Shown: positions 26,517-34,632 of the stretch, in pieces | How the letters are laid out: every line of letters starts with the position of its first letter | Position numbering within the stretch: the first letter of the stretch is position 1 | Source of the DNA: Mangrovimonas cancribranchiae | GTDB lineage: Bacteria; Bacteroidota; Bacteroidia; Flavobacteriales; Flavobacteriaceae | Direction of reading: 5' to 3' | Assembly (NCBI RefSeq): GCF_037126245.1 | Contig: NZ_CP136925.1 | Coordinates: 124,001 to 188,000 of the forward strand | Length of the DNA: 64,000 nucleotides | Made by a program: the position numbers and the translations under genes | Notes under the pieces: model-generated | Told to the model about the DNA's origin: nothing | What the model saw: the letters and a program-made list of their open reading frames with translations, nothing else | Database searches by the model: none

Positions 26517-26647
26517 ATACACATAGTTAGATGGCTAGTAAACAGCTTGAAATAACACAAGAATGTTGAAAGAAATCTTGCTTTAAATGTCCATAAAATT
26601 GTTGGAATATAGGGTAAAAGCTGTATTATTAATTTAAAAATGAAGTT

Positions 26648-27121
26648 ATGAGTAACGTATCTTATTACACAGCCGAAGGATTAAAAAATTTAAGAGAAGA
26701 GTTAAATCAATTAAAAGATATCGAGCGTCCTAAAGCTTCTCAAGCTATTGCAGAAGCAAGAGATAAAGGCGATTTAAGTGAAAACGCCGAGTACGATGCC
26801 GCCAAAGAAGCCCAAGGCTTATTAGAAATGAAAATTTCTAAACTAGAAGAAACCTTAGCCAACGCTAGGTTAATAGACGAGTCGCAATTAGACACCTCAA
26901 AAGTATTAGTGCTTTCTAAGGTAAAAATTAAAAACCAAGCCAATGGTATGGAAATGAACTATACTTTGGTGGCCGAAAGTGAAGCCGATTTAGCCTCAGG
27001 AAAAATCTCGGTAAACTCGCCAATTGGTAAAGGGTTACTAGGGAAATCTGTAGGCGACGTAGCCGAAATACAAGTCCCTAACGGTAAGATTAATTTTGAG
27101 ATTATTGAAATTTCAAGATAA
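26648..27121 (+). CDS. greA: transcription elongation factor GreA
   Basis: GreA rescues backtracked RNA polymerase by stimulating transcript cleavage. The 157-residue protein has the N-terminal coiled coil (YYTAEGLKNLREELNQLKD onward, with the tip acidic pair in DKGDLSENAEYDAAKEAQ) and the C-terminal FKBP-like domain (ISVNSPIGKGLLGKSVGDVAEIQVPNG). Length is normal. It precedes a terminator and a HIT-protein gene. Confidence 0.97.
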   Translation: MSNVSYYTAEGLKNLREELNQLKDIERPKASQAIAEARDKGDLSENAEYDAAKEAQGLLEMKISKLEETLANARLIDESQLDTSKVLVLSKVKIKNQANGMEMNYTLVAESEADLASGKISVNSPIGKGLLGKSVGDVAEIQVPNGKINFEIIEISR

Positions 27122-27150
27122 AAATTTATACAGAAAATAAACGAAAAAAC

Positions 27151-27186
27151 ATTCCTGTTAAGTTAATTTAGCAGGAATTTCTTTTT
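27151..27186 (+). terminator. terminator of greA
   Basis: ATTCCTGTTAA pairs with TTAGCAGGAAT (one G-T wobble) around a 6-base loop, followed by T-rich sequence, 30 bases after the greA stop. Confidence 0.75.
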
Positions 27187-27221
27187 ATATTTAATTGAAT
27201 ATTAACACTGATCTATTACAA

Positions 27222-27611
27222 ATGGCTTCTATATTTACAAAAATTATTAATGGCGATATACCATGCTATAAAATAGCCGAAACCGATGAGTTTTTTGCAT
27301 TTTTGGATATAAACCCAAACTCTAAAGGACATACGTTGTGTATTCCTAAAAAAGAAGTCGATAAAATTTTTGATTTAGATGAAGCAACTTACATGGGGTT
27401 AATGGCATTTTCCAGACAGGTTGCCTTAGCTATAGAAAAAGTAATCCCTTGTGAACGTGTAGGCATGTCGGTTATTGGTTTGGAAGTACCACATGTGCAT
27501 GTGCATTTAATTCCTCTGCGTTCTATGGAAGATGCTAAATTTACAAGTAAAGATACCTTAACTCCAGACGAATTTCAAGAGGTTGCTACTGCCATAAAAC
27601 AAGCGCTGTAA
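27222..27611 (+). CDS. HIT family nucleotide-binding protein
   Basis: A 129-residue histidine-triad protein, a probable hydrolase of nucleotide conjugates such as AMP-lysine or Ap4A. It has the N-terminal SIFTKIINGDIPCYKIAETDEFFAFLDINP and the catalytic triad motif HVHVHL in GLEVPHVHVHLIPL. I use ATG at 27222 because homologs begin with MASIFTKII; a TTG at 27195 is less likely. Its 3' end overlaps the convergent zinc-ribbon gene by 26 bases. Confidence 0.93.
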   Translation: MASIFTKIINGDIPCYKIAETDEFFAFLDINPNSKGHTLCIPKKEVDKIFDLDEATYMGLMAFSRQVALAIEKVIPCERVGMSVIGLEVPHVHVHLIPLRSMEDAKFTSKDTLTPDEFQEVATAIKQAL

Positions 27612-27933
27612 TAATTCCGGCAGCCACGATAATTGAAACACCAATAATTAACCAAGCTAATTGTTTTAATTTTGTAGACGCCTTTTTAGGAATAAAAGCG
27701 CGTTGGTGGTAATTGTACACACGGTCAATATCGTCGGTCCATCTTGCCGGGTAAATAATGGTGTTACAAACCTTACACTCAATTTCTTGAGATGTCTCAT
27801 TAGTGATAGATTTGTAAAGTTTAGTCTCAATAAACTTTTGCTTAAACGTTAAATGTAAGCCCGTATTATTGTAGCATTCAGGGCAATTATTGTTTAATGT
27901 TGCCTCTTTTACTGTAAAAAATCGTTCTTCCAT
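27586..27933 (-). CDS. zinc-ribbon membrane protein of unknown function
   Basis: A 115-residue protein with two Cys pairs (NNCPECYNN near residue 15 and ECKVCNTIIYPARW near residue 53), which probably bind one zinc ion, followed by a basic region and one C-terminal transmembrane helix (about residues 90-112). I assign no function. It lies 11 bases downstream of the sensor kinase gene on the same strand and is probably cotranscribed with it. Confidence 0.65.
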   Translation of the reverse strand: MEERFFTVKEATLNNNCPECYNNTGLHLTFKQKFIETKLYKSITNETSQEIECKVCNTIIYPARWTDDIDRVYNYHQRAFIPKKASTKLKQLAWLIIGVSIIVAAGIITALVLWQ

Positions 27934-27944
27934 AATCTTAAGCT

Positions 27945-29141
27945 TTAAATCGACTTTAATGTAATTTGCATGGTTGTGCCTTTATTTATTTCAGATTGCA
28001 GAACCTTTATTCTACCATCATGAAACTCCTCAATAATGCGTTTTGTCAAGGACAACCCTAATCCCCAACCTCTTTTTTTGGTTGTAAAACCGGGCTCAAA
28101 AATAGTATTAAATTGGTTTTTTGAAAGTCCTTTTCCAGTATCTGTTATTCTTATTTTTACAAATTGTTCTAACTGAAGAATTTCAATACTAAGCTTTCCT
28201 TTGCCTTTCATGGCATCGATAGCATTTTTTACCAAGTTTTCAATGGCCCAACTGTAAAGCTGTTTGTTTAAATTTACATAAATTTCTTCATTAGGTGCAA
28301 CAATTTCAAAATGGATAAGTTTAGAAGCACGTGCTTTAAGGTAATCGTAAGAAGTAATGGTTTCTTGTACAATATCGGTTTTCTCTAAGGTTGGTACAGA
28401 ACCAATTTTACTAAAGCGTTCGGTTATAGTTTGTAAGCGATTTATATCTTTTTCAATTTCTGTAATATATTCCGGATTGGTGTTTTCAGTCTTTAAAATT
28501 TCGGTCCAGCCAATTAACGACGATAACGGCGTTCCTATTTGATGTGCGGTTTCTTTAGCCATACCCGACCAAAGTTTATTTTGTGTGGCAATTTTTGTGC
28601 TTCGGTAAAAAAAGTAAACAACCGCACCAAACAATACAATAATTAACACTAAGGCTAACGGATAATACTTTAATTTGTTTAACAAAGGCGAGTTGCCATA
28701 ATACAGTGTTTGATTTTCGTAACCAATGGCTATTGGAGCATTTTCTTTACTAAATTGTGTTACTAAGCGTTTTATATGCCGATTCACATAAATAGTATCC
28801 TCTTTAGTAACCGCATCGGTAGAAGAGTTTGCTTTTATATTGCTAAATGTGGCTACTGTAGAATCTTGATTAATAACGACCATAGGTGTTGTGTTATTAC
28901 TGCCTAAAATCTTCCAAATTAAGTCAAGGTTGGTAGAAGTAATATTGTCATTAAGGGAAACCGATTCTATAATTTTTAAATACTCATTCTGCGCAAACGA
29001 CCAGTTTTCCATTTTCATGCGTTCTTCAGCCTTAAATTTTTGAAAAAACACATATGTATTCCATAAAATAAGCGAAATAATAACAAACGAAATAAATACA
29101 ATAACCCAGCGTATAAGGTTGCGATACTTAGAAAAAACCAT
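27945..29141 (-). CDS. orphan membrane sensor histidine kinase
   Basis: A 398-residue kinase with two transmembrane helices (about residues 10-30 and 157-177) flanking a periplasmic sensor domain. The H-box is WSGMAKETAHQIGTPLSSLIGW, where His is followed by Gln-Ile-Gly and not by the common Glu-Leu/Phe; this variant is frequent in Bacteroidota. N (NLVKNAIDAM), G1 (ITDTGKGLSKNQ) and G2 (WGLGLSLTKRII) boxes are intact. No response regulator lies beside it, so its partner is elsewhere. Confidence 0.9.
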   Translation of the reverse strand: MVFSKYRNLIRWVIVFISFVIISLILWNTYVFFQKFKAEERMKMENWSFAQNEYLKIIESVSLNDNITSTNLDLIWKILGSNNTTPMVVINQDSTVATFSNIKANSSTDAVTKEDTIYVNRHIKRLVTQFSKENAPIAIGYENQTLYYGNSPLLNKLKYYPLALVLIIVLFGAVVYFFYRSTKIATQNKLWSGMAKETAHQIGTPLSSLIGWTEILKTENTNPEYITEIEKDINRLQTITERFSKIGSVPTLEKTDIVQETITSYDYLKARASKLIHFEIVAPNEEIYVNLNKQLYSWAIENLVKNAIDAMKGKGKLSIEILQLEQFVKIRITDTGKGLSKNQFNTIFEPGFTTKKRGWGLGLSLTKRIIEEFHDGRIKVLQSEINKGTTMQITLKSI

Positions 29142-29212
29142 CGTAAAACTTTTATGTTGAAATATAATGTAATTCTGTTAATAATATTGTGTTACAGAGT
29201 TCCAAATCATTT

Positions 29213-29241
29213 TTTGTTCACTAAAGGATTGGTTACATTTG
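29213..29241 (+). promoter_or_regulatory. candidate promoter of the flavin reductase gene
   Basis: TACATTTG at 29234-29241 fits TAnnTTTG, and a TTTG lies about 17 bases upstream, near the ideal 19. The start codon follows 18 bases later. Confidence 0.55.
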
Positions 29242-29259
29242 CGAAAATAAATTGTATAA

Positions 29260-30129
29260 ATGATTTCATTTGAACCTAAAGACCTATCTACAGGAAAGTT
29301 ACATGGCTATTTGCTTAGTGCTGTGGCACCAAGACCTATAGCTTTTGCAAGTACTGTTGATAAAGATGGAAACCCCAATCTATCACCGTTTAGTTTTTTT
29401 AATGTCTTTAGTGCTAATCCGCCCATTTTAATTTTTTCACCAGCAAGGCGCGTTAGAAACAATACCACCAAACACACTCTTGAGAATGTTGAAGAAACTA
29501 AAGAAGTGGTTATTAATGTGGTAAATTACGACATTGTGCATCAAATGTCATTAAGCAGTACCGAATATCCAGAAAACATTAACGAGTTTGATAAAGCTGG
29601 ATTAACCATGTTACAATCGGATATTGTAAAGCCATTTCGTGTGGCAGAATCACCTGTACAATTAGAGTGTAAAGTGAACGATATTATTAAACTAGGAACC
29701 GAAGGCGGTGCTGGAAATTTAGTAATATGCGAGGTAGTAAAGTTGCATATTGAAGACGAGATGTTAAATGAGGAAGGTATTATCGACCAAGAAAAACTAG
29801 ATTTAGTAGCACGTGCTGGAGGAAGTTTTTACAGTCGTGCAAAAAAAGGCTTTTTTGAAATTCCGAAGCCATTATCAACTTTAGGAATTGGGGTCGACAG
29901 CTTTCCTGAGCATATAAAAAACAGTATGATTTTAACAGGAAACGATTTAGGGATGTTAGGAAACGTAGAAAAACTACCTACAACGGCCGAAGTAAAAACA
30001 TTTATAGAAGAGGTTAGCGAACGTTATCCAAATATTTCGGAAGCCTCACATAGAGAAAAACATAAATTAGCACATAATTATTTAAGCTTTGGAGACATAC
30101 AAAGCGCATGGAAAATTTTATTATCATAA
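29260..30129 (+). CDS. flavin reductase-like FMN-binding protein
   Basis: A 289-residue cytoplasmic protein of the DIM6/NTAB (flavin reductase-like, FMN-binding split barrel) family. Typical motifs are LLSAVAPRPIAFASTVDKDGNPNLSPFSFFN near residue 20 and FSPARRVRNNTTKHT, which line the FMN site, and VESPVQLECK-like residues near 135. Length is normal for the long type. The substrate is unknown. It is followed by the DUF3127 gene 18 bases later. Confidence 0.88.
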   Translation: MISFEPKDLSTGKLHGYLLSAVAPRPIAFASTVDKDGNPNLSPFSFFNVFSANPPILIFSPARRVRNNTTKHTLENVEETKEVVINVVNYDIVHQMSLSSTEYPENINEFDKAGLTMLQSDIVKPFRVAESPVQLECKVNDIIKLGTEGGAGNLVICEVVKLHIEDEMLNEEGIIDQEKLDLVARAGGSFYSRAKKGFFEIPKPLSTLGIGVDSFPEHIKNSMILTGNDLGMLGNVEKLPTTAEVKTFIEEVSERYPNISEASHREKHKLAHNYLSFGDIQSAWKILLS

Positions 30130-30147
30130 ATAACAGAAATAGAAAAG

Positions 30148-30525
30148 ATGGAAGTACAAGGAAGAATTAAACTTATTGGAGAAACGCAGACGTTTGGTAA
30201 TAACGGATTTAGAAAACGCGAGGTTGTGGTAACAACAGAAGAGCAATACCCACAACATTTAATGGTAGAGTTTGTTCAAGACAAAACCGATTTATTAAAC
30301 AACTTTCAAGTAGGACAACAAGTAAAAATAAATATTAACTTAAGAGGACGTGAGTGGGTAAATCCACAAGGGGAAACAAAATATTTTAACTCTATACAAG
30401 GATGGAGAATTGAAACGTTACAACAAGAGCAAGGAGCCCAAAATGTTCCACCAGTACCACCAGCTGATGCTTTTGAGCCTGCTAACGATTTAAACGAAGA
30501 TGAACACGACGATCTTCCGTTTTAA
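30148..30525 (+). CDS. DUF3127 OB-fold protein with an SSB-like acidic C-terminal tip
   Basis: A 125-residue Bacteroidota protein of the DUF3127 family. Residues 1-95 look like an OB fold (MEVQGRIKLIGETQTFGNNGFRKREVVV, NLRGREWVNPQGETKYFNSIQGW). A Pro-rich linker then leads to the terminal residues NEDEHDDLPF, nearly identical to the SSB tip encoded at the start of this window (NEDDDLPF). This suggests single-strand DNA or SSB-partner binding, an inference not supported by experiment that I know of. It is followed by a strong terminator. Confidence 0.85.
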   Translation: MEVQGRIKLIGETQTFGNNGFRKREVVVTTEEQYPQHLMVEFVQDKTDLLNNFQVGQQVKININLRGREWVNPQGETKYFNSIQGWRIETLQQEQGAQNVPPVPPADAFEPANDLNEDEHDDLPF

Positions 30526-30550
30526 TAACACAACAGAAACCATTACATTT

Positions 30551-30587
30551 AGACCTATTAAAGTTTACTTTTTTAGGTCTTTTTTTA
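30551..30587 (+). terminator. terminator between the DUF3127 and AtoE-type genes
   Basis: AGACCTA pairs with TAGGTCT, with an inner AAAG/CTTT helix, and seven or more T follow. The T run ends only a few bases before the ATG of the next gene. Confidence 0.8.
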
Positions 30588-30590
30588 TTT

Positions 30591-31967
30591 ATGAAGATTG
30601 CAAAATTTATAGAAACACTATTTAAACGCTATTTACCATCACCGTTTACCATTGCCGTACTATTAACACTACTTACGGTAATTCTAGCATTAGTATTAAC
30701 AAAACCAGTAACAGGTGATAACCATGTTTTAGAAATTCTATCGTATTGGGAAAGTGGTATATGGAACAATAGTTTGTTGGTTTTTGCTTACCAAATGATG
30801 CTTATTTTAGTTTTAGGTCATATTTTGGTGCTAAGTAAACCTGTTAATAGATTAATAACAAGCATTACAACTTATGCCAACACAACACAAAAAGCTGTTG
30901 TATTAGTAAGTGTTACAACAATGTTAGTGGCGTTTTTTAATTGGGGGTTAGGCTTAATTTTTGGCGCTATTTTAGCACGGAAAATTGGCGAGCAAGCTCA
31001 AGACACAAAAACACCTTTAAACTATCCTTTAGTTGGTGCTGCTGGTTATGTAGGATTAATGGTTTGGCATGGAGGAATTAGTGGTTCGGCATTAATAAAA
31101 GTGTCTGAAACTAATCATATTAAAAACTTTATGGCTAATATTTCTTCTGCTGAAATGTTAGTGAAATTACCCGAAAGCATAAATTTTAATCAAACTGTTT
31201 TTAGTGGGACTAATTTATTGCTGTTTGCCATTTTACTAATTGCTATACCTCTTGTGCTTTCTAAAGTGGCAAAAATCACGTCGCCTACTGTAATTAATTT
31301 AGAAAGGTATCAGTTTACCACAAAAGCAAAAAATAATCTTAAAGGAGCGGAACAACTTGATTCTTCAAAATGGTTGTCCATAGGGTTTGGCGGATTAATT
31401 TTAATCGCCTTTTTGTATCAATATTGGGGCAGTTTAATGCAATTTCAAATTACACCTAACATGCTTAATTTTTTTATGTTAGGTCTGGGAATTATACTTC
31501 ATGGCTCTTTTAATAGTTTTTTAAAAGCACTTGAAGAAGCCATAAAAGGCGCGTCAGGAATATTAATCCAGTTTCCATTGTATTTTGGTATAATGGGTAT
31601 TATGAAAAGCACCGGAATGGTGGTTATGATTTCCGATTTTTTCGTGTCTATTGCAAACGAAACAACCTTACCCATTTTCACTTTTTTTAGTGCTGGACTA
31701 GTCAATATTTTTGTGCCAAGCGGTGGCGGACAATGGGCTGTACAAGGACCAATAGTTATCGAGTCTGCCTTGAAATTAGGAGTGCCTTTACCAAAAGCAA
31801 TCATGGCGTTAGCTTATGGCGACCAAATAACCAACATGCTACAACCATTTTGGGCACTGCCATTATTAGGAATAACAAAATTAAAAGCTAAAGAAATTCT
31901 GCCATATACACTTATTATGATGGTTGTTGGCGTCATGGTGTTTCTTGGCGGACTTCTATTATTATGA
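30591..31967 (+). CDS. short-chain fatty acid transporter (AtoE family)
   Basis: A 458-residue integral membrane protein with about eleven to twelve hydrophobic segments. It matches AtoE/short-chain fatty acid permeases (KRYLPSPFTIAVLLTLLT at the start, NWGLGLIFGAILARKIG, MVWHGGISGSALIKVSE, FVPSGGGQWAVQGPIV, YGDQITNMLQPFWALPLLGI). Substrates of relatives are acetoacetate and butyrate-like acids. The start codon lies directly after a terminator, so expression needs readthrough or a promoter inside the hairpin region. The stop overlaps the start of aat (ATGA). Confidence 0.88.
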   Translation: MKIAKFIETLFKRYLPSPFTIAVLLTLLTVILALVLTKPVTGDNHVLEILSYWESGIWNNSLLVFAYQMMLILVLGHILVLSKPVNRLITSITTYANTTQKAVVLVSVTTMLVAFFNWGLGLIFGAILARKIGEQAQDTKTPLNYPLVGAAGYVGLMVWHGGISGSALIKVSETNHIKNFMANISSAEMLVKLPESINFNQTVFSGTNLLLFAILLIAIPLVLSKVAKITSPTVINLERYQFTTKAKNNLKGAEQLDSSKWLSIGFGGLILIAFLYQYWGSLMQFQITPNMLNFFMLGLGIILHGSFNSFLKALEEAIKGASGILIQFPLYFGIMGIMKSTGMVVMISDFFVSIANETTLPIFTFFSAGLVNIFVPSGGGQWAVQGPIVIESALKLGVPLPKAIMALAYGDQITNMLQPFWALPLLGITKLKAKEILPYTLIMMVVGVMVFLGGLLLL

Positions 31968-32587
31968 TAGTACTTACCAAAGCCATAGAATTTCCAGAGG
32001 TAAGTTTAGCGACTCCAGAGGGCTTGCTTGCTATTGGTGGCGATTTATCGATTGATAGACTATTGTTAGCCTATTAAAGTGGTATTTTCCCTTGGTTTGA
32101 AGACGATCAGCCTATATTGTGGTGGAGTCCAGATCCTAGATTTGTCTTGTTTCCAGAAAAACTAAAAATTTCAAAAAGCTTGAAACAAGTTATAAGGAAT
32201 AAAGGGTTTCAAGTAACCACTAATAAGGCTTTTAAAGAGGTTGTAGAGAATTGCGCAGCAATCAAAAGAGAAGGACAATTAGACACTTGGATAACACGCG
32301 ATATGATAACAACTTATACCAAATTACATGAATTAGGGTATGCCAAATCGGTTGAGGTTTGGTTAGACCATGAATTAGTTGGCGGATTGTATGGTGTAGA
32401 TATAGGAAATGGTGTATTCTGCGGCGAAAGTATGTTTTCTAAAGTAAGTAATGCTAGCAAAGTTGGATTTGTCACCTTTATTCAAAAAACTAATTATAAG
32501 CTAATCGATTGCCAAGTACATACCAACCATTTAGAACGTTTAGGAGCAGAAAATATAGATAGAGAGGTGTTTTTGAGTTATTTGTAA
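31964..32587 (+). pseudogene. aat: leucyl/phenylalanyl-tRNA-protein transferase with in-frame nonsense codon
   Basis: Aat adds Leu or Phe to proteins with N-terminal Arg or Lys, feeding the N-end rule pathway. From ATG 31964 the frame reads TPEGLLAIGGDLSIDRLLLAY, then a TAA at 32075-32077, then SGIFPWF, WWSPDPRFVLFP, GYAKSVEVWLDHELVGGLYGV and FCGESMFSK, which are all canonical Aat motifs. Read through, it would be 207 residues, normal for the family. The stop replaces the Lys or Arg of AY(K/R)xGIFPWF, one base change (AAA to TAA). The rest shows no decay, so the event is recent or is a sequencing error. Restart at TTG 32117 would lose the N-terminal domain. Confidence 0.9.
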
Positions 32588-32589
32588 GT

Positions 32590-33153
32590 TTAAACTTCAT
32601 TATATCTAAAACAATCAACTTCATGATCGTTTACCATACCAGTAGCTTGCATATGGGCATAAATAACAGTCGATCCTACAAACTTAAACCCGCGTTTTTT
32701 TAAGTCCTTGCTTAGCGTGTCGCTTAATGTTGTGGTAGCAGGAGCATCTTTATAATTTTTCCAAGCATTAGTAATAGGTTTGCCATCAACAAAATTCCAA
32801 ATGTATTTGCTGAAACTCCCGAATTCTTCCTGTATTTCTATAAACGCTTGTGCGTTTGTAACTGTAGCACGTACTTTAAGCTTATTTCTTATAATGCCAG
32901 CATCTTGGAGTAATTCATCAATTTTACCCTGTCCATACTGGGCTATTTTTTTATAATCAAAATCATCAAAAGCCTTTCTAAAGTTATCGCGCTTTTTTAA
33001 AACGGTAATCCAGCTTAAGCCTGCTTGAAAAGTTTCTAAAATTAAGAATTCAAAAAGGGTGTCGTCATCATAAACGGGAACACCCCATTCGTTATCATGA
33101 TAAGCTTCGTATAAAGGGTCGCCAACACACCAGCCACATCTATGTTTCTCCAT
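32590..33153 (-). CDS. tag: DNA-3-methyladenine glycosylase I
   Basis: Tag removes 3-methyladenine from DNA. The 187-residue protein has the zinc-binding N terminus (RCGWCVGDPLYEAYHDNEWG), FEFLILETFQAGLSWITVLKKR, and the C-terminal His/Cys pair of the zinc site in NDHEVDCFRY. Length and motifs are complete. It is convergent with aat, with only 2 bases between the ends. Confidence 0.95.
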   Translation of the reverse strand: MEKHRCGWCVGDPLYEAYHDNEWGVPVYDDDTLFEFLILETFQAGLSWITVLKKRDNFRKAFDDFDYKKIAQYGQGKIDELLQDAGIIRNKLKVRATVTNAQAFIEIQEEFGSFSKYIWNFVDGKPITNAWKNYKDAPATTTLSDTLSKDLKKRGFKFVGSTVIYAHMQATGMVNDHEVDCFRYNEV

Positions 33154-33265
33154 GTGAATTTAAAAATGTAAGTTTCTTTAATAAAGATAGACATAGTTTA
33201 TGACATAAGTCATAGAAATTAAAGATTACTGAACTTACTTTTGACTAGCATTTAAGTTAATACCC

Positions 33266-33874
33266 ATGAAACAGATTATAGAAAATAGTTTAAAAACCAG
33301 CATGTCTTACCAAGAGTATATCAATTTGGTAGATAATTTGACGTTGACTAACTCGACAACAGGACCAGAGAAAACAGAAGCTTTGGTTAATTACACGGCT
33401 TTAAACCAAAGGCGAATGGCACGATGGAATAAAAAGTTACATCTTACCGAAAGTCAAAAAGAAACGGTTAAGGCATTTAATAATCAAGTTATTTGGTTGG
33501 TGTTAACAGAAAGTTGGTGTGGCGATGCAGCTCATATTATGCCAGTCATAAATAAGGTAGCAGAATTAAGTGATAATATAAACTTAAGAGTTGTGCTTAG
33601 AGATGAAAACCTGGAGTTAATGGATTTATTTTTAACCAATGGTGGGCGCTCAATACCTAAACTTATTATGCTAGATGCTAAATCGCACGATGTTATTGGT
33701 ACATTTGGGCCAAGACCTAGTGCAGCAACACAAATGGTAAACGATTATAAGGAAACTCATGGAACGTTAACACCAGAGTTTAAAGAAGATTTACAATTGT
33801 GGTATAATAAAGATAAAGGACAAACCATTGTAAAAGATTTAATTAATCTTTTACCTGTTAATGTTTTCCTTTAA
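33266..33874 (+). CDS. thioredoxin-like protein with a single active-site cysteine
   Basis: A 202-residue cytoplasmic thioredoxin-fold protein. The active-site region reads LTESWCGDAAHIMPVI, so the resolving cysteine of CxxC is replaced by Ala, and the cis-Pro region is SIPKLIMLD. Related flavobacterial proteins share the WCGDA form. It may act as a monothiol reductase or a non-redox binder; I cannot say which. Its 3' end overlaps the convergent TonB gene by 17 bases. Confidence 0.8.
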   Translation: MKQIIENSLKTSMSYQEYINLVDNLTLTNSTTGPEKTEALVNYTALNQRRMARWNKKLHLTESQKETVKAFNNQVIWLVLTESWCGDAAHIMPVINKVAELSDNINLRVVLRDENLELMDLFLTNGGRSIPKLIMLDAKSHDVIGTFGPRPSAATQMVNDYKETHGTLTPEFKEDLQLWYNKDKGQTIVKDLINLLPVNVFL

Positions 33875-34571
33875 AATAAAAAGTGATGGAGCCTAATTGC
33901 GAAGACTTATTCGCATCAGGGCTAAATTTAGCTTCTTTAGCATACTCCAACGCATGTTGTTTTAAGCATTCGTTGGTACTTTTTGTTGCGCCATTAACAT
34001 AGGTTTTAGTAACAAGTCCCTTACTGTTTACGGTAATATTGATAATAATTTTACCACCAGATTCGCATAAATATATAGGTGTTGGTAAAAACACATGTGT
34101 TCTGTCTTTTAACGAATAGTGCATAGAACTATTCTTATTTGCCGATTGTTCGCTTGGAGCGCTTCGATGTTTTTTTAGAACACTATTCACGCTATTGTAA
34201 GATGATAATACATCGTCATCAATACCAGATGAGGTTTCTTGTTGCGGTGTTTGCGTTGTGCTCTCTGCTAAGTTTTTAGAAGGTGTATATTCGTAATCTT
34301 TGGGAGGTTCTATAGGCTGATAGGCTTGTGCAAAACGCTTGTATTCTTGAGTTTCGTTAAAAGCTTTGTTGGTTTCTGGTGTATTGGTGTTTTCTTCTGG
34401 AGTTTGTGTTAATTCGTCTTCTTCAAAAAACTTTTCAGGGTCAATTTCATAATAACTTTCAGCCATAAGTTCGGTCTGTTTCTTTATATGAAAACTAAAT
34501 AAAGAAAGCAAAACGGTACCTGAAATTAAGCAGGTAAGTAGTAAGGCCTTTTGTTTGTTATTAAAATTCAA
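33858..34571 (-). CDS. TonB-like energy transducer
   Basis: A 237-residue protein with one N-terminal transmembrane anchor (about residues 10-28), a long Glu/Thr/Pro-rich periplasmic spacer (about 35-150) and a C-terminal TonB domain (GKIIINITVNSKGLVTKTYVNGATKSTNECLKQHALEYAKEAKFSP). It would couple the proton-motive force to outer-membrane receptors. The usual ExbB/ExbD partners are not here. Confidence 0.82.
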   Translation of the reverse strand: MNFNNKQKALLLTCLISGTVLLSLFSFHIKKQTELMAESYYEIDPEKFFEEDELTQTPEENTNTPETNKAFNETQEYKRFAQAYQPIEPPKDYEYTPSKNLAESTTQTPQQETSSGIDDDVLSSYNSVNSVLKKHRSAPSEQSANKNSSMHYSLKDRTHVFLPTPIYLCESGGKIIINITVNSKGLVTKTYVNGATKSTNECLKQHALEYAKEAKFSPDANKSSQLGSITFYFKGKH

Positions 34572-34632
34572 AAAAACATCAATTTACCCTAACATAAGTA
34601 GGTGTGTGCATTCTAATATACGTAAATAATGC

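Noticed and set aside
32075-32077. Recoded stop in aat as an unusual amino acid
   Set aside because: TAA is not a known recoding codon for selenocysteine or pyrrolysine, and no structure beside it suggests readthrough; nonsense mutation is simpler.
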